Source: Spongospora subterranea
Taxonomy: Eukaryota; Endomyxa; Phytomyxea; Plasmodiophorida; Plasmodiophoridae
Direction: 5' to 3'
Length of the DNA stretch: 46,544 nt
Assembly: GCA_900404475.1 (NCBI GenBank)
Contig: OUQQ01000087.1
Location: 1 to 46,544 of the forward strand
Part shown: positions 21,670 through 31,272 of the stretch, one piece after another
Position numbering within the stretch: position 1 is the stretch's first letter
Layout: each line of letters starts with the position of its first letter
The notes under the pieces: generated by a model
The model's input: the letters and a program-made list of their open reading frames with translations, nothing else
Told to the model about the DNA's origin: nothing
Databases searched by the model: none
Program-made: the position numbers and the translations under genes

Positions 21670-23263
21670 ATGTCGACATCGGCATTGGCACAGCGCACCC
21701 AGGAAAAGCTGATGGAAAGGATTAAAGCCCTGCGGAAACTTAAAGAGAACCGCAAGTGTTTTGAATGTCTTTCTAAAGTGTGTAAATATTCATATTATCA
21801 TTTGTCAATTCTTATTTTCCCGTTTTCTTTCAGAGCCCTTCCTGTGTAGATACCACCCATAATACATTTGTTTGTATGACATGCGGAGGAATTTTGAGGA
21901 TGTTTAATTTTCGTGTAAAGTCAATATCAATTTCGAGTTTCGCAGCCAACGAAGTAGAAGCTCTAGAGAACGGCGGTAATAAAGCAGCAAAAAAGAAATG
22001 GCTAGGAGGATTTTCTGGTGAATTTCCGGTTTCTGGTAACACAGAGCAAATCAAGGAATTCGTACGCAAGAAATACGAGGAAGGCGCATGGACAAATAAG
22101 ACCTCGTCTAAGACAAAGCGGAAGTCTAGCTTAAAAAATGAATCCTATAAGGAAGAGCCGGAAGAAGAAAGTGAAACTGAGGTAAATATGCTCAATTTCG
22201 TTTTGGTCGGCCGAGCTGTAATGGTTTGGCTTAGGCCCCTGTTGTCGTTGAAAGGAGAAAATCTACGAAGGGCAACAGGAAAGCTGCAAATGCACCACCA
22301 ACTGTTGCTGCACCTCCCGACCTCTTAGATTTGAATGCAATTTTTGCTTCGCAAGCTTCAGTTTCGCAACCAGCGGCAACGTTTGAGGTTTCGTCGATGC
22401 AGCAACCACAGTTTGCTGCGTCAAGCTTGGGTTGGGATTTTGGCGCAGATGCTGGGGTTCCATCAAAGCATAATGCACCACCGACATTCAATATGACTCA
22501 ACAACAACAGCAACAGACTGGGTTCCAAACTGACCAACAATTTTGGAATCGGCAAAGCTCTTCAAGCGCAGACTTTGACCCTCGTTTGAATCCTCAGAGA
22601 AATCCTGCTGCAATGCAGGCCTACTCTACCCCAATAAGCGCAGCTCCTGTGCCACAAAATCTGGATCCATTTGCTGATCTTCTTCGCTCAGGTGTCTCCT
22701 CAAAAAATGATGGAAACATGGGCTTTCCATCAAGCTCTTTTGGCATTCCGCCAACTGCAGGTCCTTCCACATTTGATGCAAATCCTTTTTGCTCCGTTGC
22801 ACAATTGCCAACGCCCAATAGCGGTTCTGTTCCGTTAGCGCAGTCGAGCTTTGTGATGGACCCCAATTCTGGCCAAGCCCGAAGACCGTCTCTTCCTCAA
22901 TCTGTTCAAATGCGGCAGCCCTTCCACCAGCTTACCCCTCAACCCGTGGATTATCATCAATCAAATGGTTTTCCTGTTTCCCCTCCTTCTGCATTTCAGC
23001 CTCAATTTGGCCAAGTACCAAACGGATCATATCCGCAAGTACAATCGTTCTCGTCTATTCCGCCGACCCCCTCTCAGCAGAATTACTTCGATACTCCTCA
23101 AGCATATAATGCTCCTTTTCCTATTGTTCAGCCCACGATGACGTCGCCGAACCCATACGCTCAGCCTACGTCGGCTGTTTACCAAAACACCATGCCTGAT
23201 TTCTTCCGTAAGCATGATATGGTCGAAGCTAATATGAACGATATGAGCAACCCGTTCATGTGA
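21670..23263 (+). CDS. AGFG/HRB-type ArfGAP (3 exons, 494 aa)
   Basis: Exons 21670-21777, 21834-22181 and 22235-23263; introns 56 and 53 nt; frame continuous. An N-terminal ArfGAP zinc finger has Cys30, Cys33, Cys50 and Cys53 (CX2CX16CX2C), then GILRMFNFRVKSISISSF, a GNKAAKKKWLGGF stretch and KEFVRKKYEEGAW, which matches AGFG1/HRB rather than canonical GAPs. The C-terminal 340 residues are low complexity, rich in Q, P, S and N, and contain DLLDL (clathrin-box-like), DPFADLL, and NPF motifs twice, one at the extreme C-terminus (SNPFM). NPF binds EH domains. Likely role: Arf-GTPase regulation and cargo/clathrin adaptor work in endocytosis or trafficking. The first intron uses GTGTGT as donor because the nearby GTAAAT donor would create a stop. 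Confidence 0.85.
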
Positions 23264-23361
23264 ACGCATGTAAAATTTCTGTCGTGGGGCATGTCTTGGT
23301 CAAGGTTCGAGTCGTCCTCTTCCAAAATTGAGGTTCGCCGCACATCTGCAGCAAAACATAT

Positions 23362-23367
23362 TTTATT
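23362..23367 (-). terminator. Polyadenylation signal AATAAA of the RRM gene
   Basis: On the minus strand about 29 bp after the RRM stop codon. Confidence 0.4.
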
Positions 23368-23395
23368 TCACAACTTGATATTAAATGGATAGAAA

Positions 23396-24175
23396 TTAGT
23401 TTCGCAGTTTCGGCATAGACTCCTCGACCCGTATTGTCTTCCCTGCTCTCTCTGTACCGTGAAGGGCCGATACTGCCTGTGAGACGCTTGCCATTGATGA
23501 GAACGTGACAAAACCAAACCCCTTTGATTGTCCAGTGTTGTGATCACAAATGATTCTGGCGTGCAGGACGTTAGCAAACGGCTCAAACCACGATGCTAAA
23601 TTGGCCGCCGAAACACTAGGGTCAAGGTTACCGACAAAAACGTCGAACTCTGAAATATTGGTTATTTCCCCATCATAAACTGTTCTCGTTGAATAGGTTG
23701 ACAACAAAAATGTCGCGGATGGGGTACCATTTGGGGAGTCATGGGGTCTTCGGAATGTGCATGGAGGTTTCGACCATGGTATTTGGCGAGGGCGACCAAT
23801 ATAAGCTGGGGCAGCTGGCCTGACCGTATTTCGGCTGGGAAGCGTTGAATCTCGGCCGTCTGCAACTGGGGACTGCGGTGAGTCGGGAACCGGTTCCGTT
23901 TCGATAAATTTATCGGACCATGATCGCAAACGGTTCGTTGGAAATTGCGGCTCGATTGGAGCGCTAGAACGCGGATGTTGGGAATATCGGACATGAACAG
24001 GATTCTGCCATAAACCGTCCACAGGCTGCGATGGACGGGCCCCGAACGGATGTCGACGATCAAACATGGTTAGCAGCTGTTGATATTGCTCCATGTCCTC
24101 GTTATTCCGAAATTCCCCGAGTGCATGCGGATCGGTGGGCGGCCCTGGGGATTGAAATCGGAAGCGGGAACTCAT
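23396..24175 (-). CDS. RNA-binding protein with one C-terminal RRM (259 aa)
   Basis: Single exon from ATG 24175. Residues 1-175 are disordered, rich in Pro, Arg and Ser. The RRM spans about 178-254: RNP2 is VFVGNL, RNP1 is KGFGFVTF (both complete aromatic sets), and the domain ends GKTIRVEES. This belongs to the large family of single-RRM proteins related to TIA1/PABP-type RRMs. Targets cannot be inferred. It converges with the ArfGAP gene; their stops are 132 bp apart. Confidence 0.88.
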   Translation of the reverse strand: MSSRFRFQSPGPPTDPHALGEFRNNEDMEQYQQLLTMFDRRHPFGARPSQPVDGLWQNPVHVRYSQHPRSSAPIEPQFPTNRLRSWSDKFIETEPVPDSPQSPVADGRDSTLPSRNTVRPAAPAYIGRPRQIPWSKPPCTFRRPHDSPNGTPSATFLLSTYSTRTVYDGEITNISEFDVFVGNLDPSVSAANLASWFEPFANVLHARIICDHNTGQSKGFGFVTFSSMASVSQAVSALHGTERAGKTIRVEESMPKLRN

Positions 24176-24684
24176 GGGTGTGAGCTTGTGATATCAATGC
24201 TCTGCTGACACCAGAAATGTCTGTGCTGTCAACTCTCAGACAACGCAAAACAACCGCCCCGAAGGAATCATTATGGGATCGGACCTTCATCTTCGGAGAT
24301 GGACCGACCCAGCTGTTCATTCACTAATACGCATGAACATATAGCCAACTCAGAAAAAAATTCACAGATCATAATTGCCGAACAGATATAGCGCATGTAG
24401 TTGTTATATATTATTAACAGGTGGGATTCGCAAATATTGATAACGACAGCTGATCCTTCCACAATAGGAACGCCAAGCGTGATTGACCAGGATGTTGAAT
24501 GTCGTGGATATGGGCGTCCAGAAACAAGCCGGTGCAATCAAGAACAACGTAATTGAGAAAAAATAAATATATCGTTATGCGGTGAGCGAACCTTGAACCG
24601 GGTTTAGACGCCATGAGAGCATATCGGGGATGACCGGATCGTTAATCGGAATATTATCGGCCGGCCATTGGATAGGTCCAGACT
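24176..24684. other. Intergenic region between RRM and bZIP genes
   Basis: Minus-strand open frames (24271-24537, 24414-24614) show no motif, and no exon join was convincing. It should contain the RRM promoter and the bZIP 3' UTR. Confidence 0.4.
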
Positions 24685-25164
24685 CTAGAAGAGCTGCTTC
24701 GATAGGGTCCCGCTCAGATGATGGAAGATTCCCTCCGACTGCAGGGAGTTGGTTCTTACAAGTACGGCCGACTTGTCAGACTGGATATCATCCAAATCAT
24801 CAGCTAGGAACTCGCTCATGACAGATTCAGAATACTGGCAGGTGCTTGATTGCGCCAATTTTCTCCTCAAATACTCGTTTTCGGCTTTCAACACAATAAC
24901 GGCCCGCTGCAATTCTTCCAGCTCCAGACGCTTTCGTATCCTTGACCGCAACGCCGCCTCCTTATTGCTCCGTTTGCGCCGCTCGATCATGGCTTGTGCT
25001 GGCCCACCCGCTACCATCGCTTCACGTCGGCTATTGCGCAGACCAAACACACACAGGAACGGGCGATTGATTACAGACCACAATCGGAATGAGTGTTGAT
25101 CGCCAAAGAATCCCGCAGAATGGCGTGACTTGCCGACATAGCCATCCGCTGGCGGCAAGTCCAC
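24685..25164 (-). CDS. bZIP transcription factor (5' end uncertain)
   Basis: The conserved part reads ERRKRSNKEAALRSRIRKR followed by a leucine-zipper heptad series (ELEELQ, VIVLKAENEYL, LAQSS). It carries the N-x3-A-x2-SR pattern of bZIP DNA-binding basic regions. The acidic tail (SEFLADDLDDIQSD) may be an activation region. The frame is open upstream beyond 25164 without an ATG. The true start is either the internal ATG at about 25020 (MVAGGPAQAM...) or an upstream exon; a GTCTGT...CAATAG intron (about 25030-25080) would keep the frame but has a weak donor. Targets are unknown. It is divergent from the small gene at 25235. Confidence 0.75.
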   Translation of the reverse strand: MDLPPADGYVGKSRHSAGFFGDQHSFRLWSVINRPFLCVFGLRNSRREAMVAGGPAQAMIERRKRSNKEAALRSRIRKRLELEELQRAVIVLKAENEYLRRKLAQSSTCQYSESVMSEFLADDLDDIQSDKSAVLVRTNSLQSEGIFHHLSGTLSKQLF

Positions 25165-25234
25165 GCCACTGTCACCACTGTCACTCTTCGGAATTCGGTT
25201 ACGGACTTGTGAGACAGTGACGGACCAGGACAGA

Positions 25235-25695
25235 ATGACGCCTGCCCCGGTTGGCTGTTCGGTGGGTCATTCTGTTTCAATATCGACAGCTTTGATTAAT
25301 TCCTGGCAAGTGTGGGCCCTCAGTATGCATCAAATTAAGAACAGCATTGATGAGCTGCAGCAGATGCGCTGTAAAAAAAACAGATCGCGTAATTTGGATT
25401 CGGTCAAGTCTTGTCCATTTCCATCTATATTTCACCAGAACCAGCAGGTAAGTTCCCATCTATATCTCACCAGAACCAGAGCAGGTAAGGAGCCTGCGAC
25501 CCTCAAGAACTACTTCTATCCGCTGCCGAGTTTTCTACAGACACGTCTTTCTAAAACCAGGTGGCTTTATCAGTGATGTCTGGCCCGTTTGCTATCAACT
25601 TTTTGACTTGGCCCATCAGCGCTATCGATCGCTGCAATGTTCGCTGCGGGTTGGTTGAAAGCAACCAGGGACAGTGTCTGCCCCAATTATGGTAA
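25235..25695 (+). CDS. Possible small two-exon gene with a duplicated splice donor (115 aa)
   Basis: Exon 25235-25447 and exon 25561-25695 join in phase 0 across a 113-nt intron beginning GTAAGT and ending AACCAG. The product has a short helical part (MHQIKNSIDELQQMR) and a C-terminal segment MSGPFAINFLTWPISAIDRC with four cysteines after it. No family is recognised. A tandem repeat spans the donor (see repeat entry); using the second donor would shift the frame. The first 40 residues have little coding character. Confidence 0.35.
25422..25490 (+). repeat. Tandem 35-bp repeat duplicating a GTAAG splice donor
   Basis: Two near-identical units, ccatctatatttcaccagaa/ccagcaggtaag and ccatctatatctcaccagaa/ccagagcaggtaag, lie head to tail, so CAG/GTAAG occurs twice, 37 bp apart (25448 and 25485). 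Confidence 0.6.
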
Positions 25696-26230
25696 TTGAG
25701 GCTTGGTCACCCCTCTAACAGATGATCTCGTCTCTGTAAAACATATTGAAAAACAAATCTCGACGGCAAATACCATAGATCATCGGTATTAGTGTGTTAT
25801 TTTTCACCTTTGTTATAAAAATGTTTTAAATCACCCTTAAAATAAAATGAAACCCACTCTTTAGCCACTTTTCCTTCTATCCTCGATAATCACTGAGTCA
25901 ATTTTATTATTCACATATTCCCACTCTATACCTTTATAATGATATCTCCTCCGCTTACCCCAACGATGATGTTAGTCAGAAGTGAGTTTGAACGGGTCGT
26001 GGCGTTCGCCTAAACAAGCTTAAATGCCATATTGTTTCTGCCGTGCGTATCTTCCCATCGTGCCAGGCGAACCAAAATGGACTCGTCTGATTCACCAAAA
26101 TTAACAGCACCGATCAGTCTGAATAAGCTTTTAACGTATATTCAGGGCCTCGCTCGGTCCCCTGAATCGACTTTCGACCAATTGGCATAGTGAAAAACTT
26201 TCTATTTGTATGTCGAAGATCTTGACGGTA
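25696..26230. other. Intergenic region, nothing recognised
   Basis: A/T-rich sequence without a supported exon, RNA gene or repeat. Confidence 0.4.
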
Positions 26231-26259
26231 AATGTTCATGGTTGTTCTTCACCATACGT

Positions 26260-27150
26260 TGTACAATGGCCGGAATCCCATTTCTGCACATTTTCAACTC
26301 CCTCAAACCTCGTCCATCAACCTCTGCAGATCTCTTCAACGTCTCCAGACGTCTCGATGTAGCGCCACAACCCGAGGGATAGGAGCGGAAGCGCTCCCGC
26401 TACATCTTGTCGTTAGGCGCGGTCAGTCCAATGGAAATACTACAATGCGGGGCCGTTGATGTTGGTCGCCGGCTCCCCAGGAGTCGAAAGTCGCGTCGTG
26501 CCCGTTCTAACGGACCAGGTACTCAACAACAACCAATTCGACGTTGTAGCGTCCAAGTTGATCTGACAACCGAGGCCGAGACCGTTGAGTTTCAAAGACG
26601 CGCCAACGGCTGTCGGCGGGGATCCAACAGCGAACGAATTAGTTGACAATCCTGAATGAATTCACCCCATATCATGACTCCTGTCAACCATTTCTCCAGG
26701 TCCACTCCTTTGATCCGTTAGCTACACACCCTTCACGACGCCACCAAATCCCGGTACCGTCGCTTAATTCGGACGCCAACCTCGATATGCTGCTTCAGCA
26801 ACACCTCCATGCCGCAATCGAACGTGGCCGAACCACCCCCTTAAACTCATTCTGCACGTTTACCTGAACCCGCCCTAGATCTTGCTACTAAAGACGGGTC
26901 GATAGGCGTTTCGGAGACGGATCCGGGAACTTCCATCAGATGGCGGGACGGTGGAGGCGATGGACATCGATTTGAAAAGTGGTCTGGCGAGTTGCAGGTT
27001 GGAGCTGAAACAGGGTATCGGTGGAGAGCGGGCCGGGAGGCGGTGCAGGATTGGGCGGCGTCGTGGAGACAACAGCCGCCGGGTCAGAAGAAGGTCGCGG
27101 ATTTGAGGCGTGAACACGGATACATGTTGTCACTGTCGAAAGGATTCTGA
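26260..27150 (+). pseudogene. Decayed coding sequence, gag-like or unknown, frames broken
   Basis: The plus strand keeps protein-like stretches in shifting frames: FNSLKPRPSTSADLFNVSRR near 26290, VVPVLTDQVLNNNQFDVVAS near 26500, and a 100-residue frame ending at 27150 (TDPGTSIRWRDGGGDGHRFE, REAVQDWAASW). Stops and frameshifts separate them. There is no diagnostic domain. The position beside the reverse transcriptase remnant suggests a retroelement gag or a captured host gene; the two are on opposite strands. Confidence 0.35.
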
Positions 27151-27974
27151 TCAATGAAAGCGAGTATAGTCATTAAATGGGTTGAATCGTTTGCCAGCTG
27201 ACGTGGAGTTCAGGAATTTTTTAAAAAACATTCTGTTGACGGGACAAAGCGTCTGCAATAATTTTGTCAGTTGTAGAGATATAACGAAACTTCGAAAGTC
27301 GAAAGTGCTCGACCGACGGTTGATAGATCTGATAATGGTGTAGCGCGTGTTGCGGATGAGGGGATCGACAGGAAGTGAACATGCCCGAGGTTGGCCATGC
27401 TGTTGACGTTGAGGAGGGGGCAGGCGTGAATAGGAAGACAGAGAGATAGCCTTCTTGACCGCGCGTAGTTCGCCGATCACGATGTGGGGATCCTTTGTTG
27501 CTTCACTATGGTAAAAGGAATTAGAGTGATTGGTGCCAAATACAACCAAACCGGAATCAGATGCGTCGGAGGCGCCGATGAAGTCAGGGCGCCGAGAGGT
27601 CTGCCGTAAAAATGAACGCGTAGTCAATCCTTGAAACATTGTCGAGCGTAGGAGGTCCACCGCCTGAATTCGTGATGTCGCCAGTTCGGGGAACCGATCA
27701 AGGAAGATGCTCACAAAGTTGAGCTGGCCTCGGAATTGTTGCGAGTTGCTGAACAAAAGGGTGACGCTGATGAAGAAATCTCTAACTGAAGGGTCTTCCT
27801 ATTTAAAATGAGACCCAGGAAATGAACAGACTGAGATGGACCCAAAAAGCTCTTGCCTTTCAACGCAAATCCTGATTGCTCCATAAATTCTGAAAATCTC
27901 CTGCGTGGCTTCCGCGAAAGCGATGGAAGTAGGAATATCTGTAGAGCACACAGGTTCCGACAGTTTAGCGTCAT
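27151..27974 (-). mobile_element. Retrotransposon remnant: reverse transcriptase end and RNase H-like region
   Basis: Minus strand, two frames. From 27974: FMEQSGFALKGKSFLGPSQS then VHFLGLILNRKTLQLEIS, which is the RT segment after the catalytic YxDD (GF..N..KS...PSQ...FLG..I pattern) seen in DIRS/tyrosine-recombinase elements and also in Ty3-like ones. After a frameshift near 27760: QFRGQLNFVSIFL, then FIGASDASDSGLVVFG and ELRAVKKAISL, resembling the RNase H core (DAS, E). The RT catalytic block itself is absent or unreadable. Class assignment is tentative. Confidence 0.6.
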
Positions 27975-28122
27975 TCTTCCCTGGTCACCTGTAAAGATGG
28001 CGATAGTTCAAGCGTCATGTTCCCCCTGGTCACCTGTATCGATATGGGTTCGTATCGTGAGATGGCGTGTGTCAATGAGGATTATTCAGCGCGGGATTGC
28101 GCTACACCTTGGTCGACGGAAG
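27975..28122. repeat. Short direct repeat upstream of the Ice2-like gene
   Basis: Segments at about 27969 and 28013 share gcgtcat..t.cccctggtcacctgta with a period of about 44 bp. They may be part of the promoter or a remnant of the neighbouring element. Confidence 0.4.
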
Positions 28123-29405
28123 ATGGCGATAATGAAGGGCTTATGGGTATCATGGCCGCTGTTTTCATCGGCAATGGGCGGCGGTGTGACAGCTCTCTTG
28201 ACGCTGATTGGTGTTGAACGCCAGCTCATGATCGCCAGTCTGATCACCTTCATCTATTACCTGTTTCAGGTTACGCCAATCTGGTCAAACCCCAACCGAA
28301 TTACTGACCGTTCGCCCCGAATCAGATTCCATCGTCCATCCATCGATTTGCTGAATCGCACCTGAGTTTATTCCGGGTACTGTTTGCAGGAATAACTCCA
28401 GTTCTCTACATCATTATTGACGAAATCCCTGCGATATTGTTTGGTTATCGTGTTGCCGTTCATGGATCGGCCGCCCTATTCTGTGTCGCCGAAGGGATTA
28501 CCACCATCATTGTCGCCCAGACCATATCCGATCAAGCCAACGCTCTGGGTGAGGGCAGACGCTCCCGCAATGCCCGACTGAATGTTTAGCCCACCCGGCG
28601 AGTGTAGTTTGGGCCAGCGAATCGGAAGAGGATCACGTGAATCACGCGAAGTATGGAGTGCTGGGGGCTGTCGTTGGATTATATGGAATCTGTATTCGAA
28701 TATGGATCGGGATTTTTGGCGATAGCCCATCGACTGCCCCGACATCAACCGACTCGATCACATTTTATGTCGCCATTATCGCCATTGTGGTCGTGACCGC
28801 ATTATGTGTCAGTTCCCCCTCCAAAAGCCAAAAGTCTCTTTCGTTCGTCCAACATGTTTTTCATAGATAATTGACGACAATGGGAGTATTGTCGAAGGAG
28901 GAATATTATCATGTCTGGCGACATATTGTGTCTGGGCGAATCGTGGTTCAATATCGATTAGTTTCAGGTGTTGTGGTTCGCCATCGCTGCCTACAGCGTC
29001 GTCATCGATTTATAAATATTTTTCTTTAGGAGCTCGTCCATGATGTCCTGGGATCTCGTCTACAATATTCGCCCGGCGCTTTGCCTGGCAATATCATGCT
29101 GCGTCTTGGTCACGATGGCGTGCCTCCTGCTTAGAGAGAGTTCCAATGGCGATAATCCCACACCGACTACTCTGTTTCAGATTGAGCCGTTGGTGAAAGC
29201 TGTTCTCATCCTTCTTACGACCAATATGTGAATCTGAAATTTGTTCCAGAAAATCGGTTTCTAACTCGTGTTTTCCTTGTTCAGCTTATCGATTATTGCC
29301 GGATTCCATATTGGCACCTGGTCCCGGTTCCGTCTCGTCGAGGTTCTGGTTATTCCAATTTTTTACGCCATTTGCCTTTACAGGAAAAACGGCGACGACG
29401 ATTAA
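28123..29405 (+). CDS. Multi-pass ER membrane protein, Ice2-like (6 exons, 330 aa)
   Basis: Exons 28123-28269, 28326-28548, 28590-28792, 28867-28967, 29030-29227 and 29285-29405 join in frame (993 nt). Introns are 56, 41, 74, 62 and 57 nt; the last holds TTCTAAC before the acceptor. The product has about seven hydrophobic segments (GGGVTALLTLIGVERQLMIA, VLFAGITPVLYIII, FYVAIIAIVVII, CLAISCCVLVTMACLLL, VIPIFYAICLY). AEGITTIIVAQTISDQ and NGSIVEGGILSCLATY fall at the same relative places as SEGFFTILAIQAVGET and KGSVIESSLFFAYI in yeast Ice2, a protein of ER structure, inheritance and lipid balance. The assignment is by eye and moderate. The 5' end may miss an exon. Its stop lies 28 bp from that of the convergent DM10 gene. 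Confidence 0.6.
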
Positions 29406-29433
29406 AACACTAAACATTATGTATTATCCATTT

Positions 29434-31139
29434 TTAATCAACATTATCCCAAAAACGTCGAGCGGCTACATCCTCCTCGACCACGACGAATCGAAACTTG
29501 TTAATAACGCAGGTTCTGCCGACTCGTAAATCTTCCAGGCGGAATTCATCGCCCTTATGTTCAACGGTTCTCTCCAGAAACTTCTTCGCCGCGCTCCCAG
29601 ACTTGCTCTTCTTCTCGTAGATCGTGACCGATTCGTCATCGCTCCGATACTCGATTATAAACCTGGAATCGGTCGCGTTTCTGTTCGATTCCAGTTCCGC
29701 CAAGAACCGGAGCACCAAACCAGGAGCCACGCTCAACCCTGAGCACCACAATAAACGTCAGCTAGATACGTTGACATCAATGAAAATAATACTTCGACGA
29801 TTTTCGGTTTGTTTTTCTGATCGTGAATGGTCAATTTCCGTTGAGATCTCCTTGACTTCGTGGGTCAGATGAAGCTTTCTGGCCGTGAACGGATCGGCTC
29901 GGATAATCAGGAATCGCCGCCCGAATGCGATCAGGATTTTGCCCGGGGACAGGTCCTCACTTCGAATGAACGATGAATTTACGTCCTGGTTCTCAGAGGC
30001 GAAATCCGTTAATGAACTCGAGGTTGATCGTTGATCCTAAACACAAACACGTTCACACCCTGCGCCAATTGCGTTCCAGGAACAAACTTGTCACAAATTT
30101 GTGAGGCGTAAACTAAATACCTTGGGCCATCGTCGTCGGCTAACGACCGTCCTACAAAAATCTTCGCCGAGAAGGCGCTGCTGTTTGTCTAGGACGACCT
30201 CCATCGTATCGTCGCATGTGAAATATCGCAAGACGCAGAGCGGATGTTGGTCTGTGGACCGGGCGATGGACTGGACGAGGCCTGATTCCCGTTCCCAGAC
30301 CAACGAGTCCCCAATCGGATCTGGGCGAACCCAGAACCTCAGCACCGATCCGTCATCCTCCAGGAATTTCCTTGCCGCTTTCAAGCTATTCCCTGATAAT
30401 CGACCATCAACGCAAATATTTCAGCGATTCGTCAATTTACCCGTTGGGCAGCCGTTCCCAGACCCGACGCCATCTGCCCGTCGTCCATGATGGGTATCGG
30501 CAACAGGCTCGCCAACTTCTTCATCCGGAATCGCTTCTCTCGGCAATAGAATCACCCCCAGCTTTTCCACGAACAACGTTCTTGTGAACTGATCGCAATC
30601 GTACAGGCGGAACGCGCGCGCGTATAGATTCACGGTTTTAGAAACAGCAAAATCCCTCAGCTCGTAATATCGATTCGATCCCGGCAAATTCACGCGATGA
30701 CGTCGAAGAAAAGTCACTGCAGTTGGAGTTGGGGATATATTCAGGGCCCAGTGTCGTTTGGCGAATTACCTTGTCGGTGTGGTCTCCCGCAATTCAGTTG
30801 CAGCTGATCAGGAATTTCGCCCATCGACATGGACCCGTCTTCCAGGTAGAAATAGAGGGCGAACTTCCGCAGAAATCGGTGGCCAACCTGATAGGCGAAA
30901 AACCGGGCGACCTGATCGGCATTCTCGATCCAAGTCGGTTTTAGGCGCAAATGCGACGGATTCGAGATTGGCGCCTGATCTTTGCAGCTGTTCAAGTCGA
31001 TATCGCCCATCGAAAGGTCGTTCAGGACTGGATTGTCATTTATGGTATCGAAGTGATGGCGCTTGTGAAAGTCGGTGCGGATGGTTGGATCCTGTAAATA
31101 GCCAGGCAGGAATGGAACCGATGGAGCACGGTTCTCCAT
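29434..31139 (-). CDS. Triple DM10-domain protein, EFHC1/Rib72 family (5 exons, 488 aa)
   Basis: Exons 31139-30770, 30716-30441, 30392-30121, 30036-29793 and 29738-29434; introns 53, 48, 84 and 54 nt; 489 codons. The N-terminus has the family signature VPFLPGYLQDPT. Three DM10 domains follow: (1) ARFFAYQVGHRFLRKFALYF with YLEDGSMSMGE and LYDCDQFTR; (2) VLRFWVRPDP..., YFTCDDTMEV, FGRRFLIIRADPFT; (3) GLVLRFLAEL, SRFIIEYRSDDESVTI, INKFRFVVVEED. DM10 proteins are microtubule inner proteins of axonemal doublets. The protein ends after the third DM10, so the C-terminal EF-hand region of human EFHC1 (about 640 aa) is lacking, or lies in an exon not seen. It implies that the organism builds a flagellum. 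Confidence 0.9.
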
Positions 31140-31272
31140 CTCTAATTAGATTGTACACAATCGACGAAATATTCTATGACTATATGTGACAACCCTTGGC
31201 CAAAAACACAATTATAGTTCACACGACTAAAGGAGCTGTGTCTTTATGCATTCATTTTGAAGTCAACAGGAA

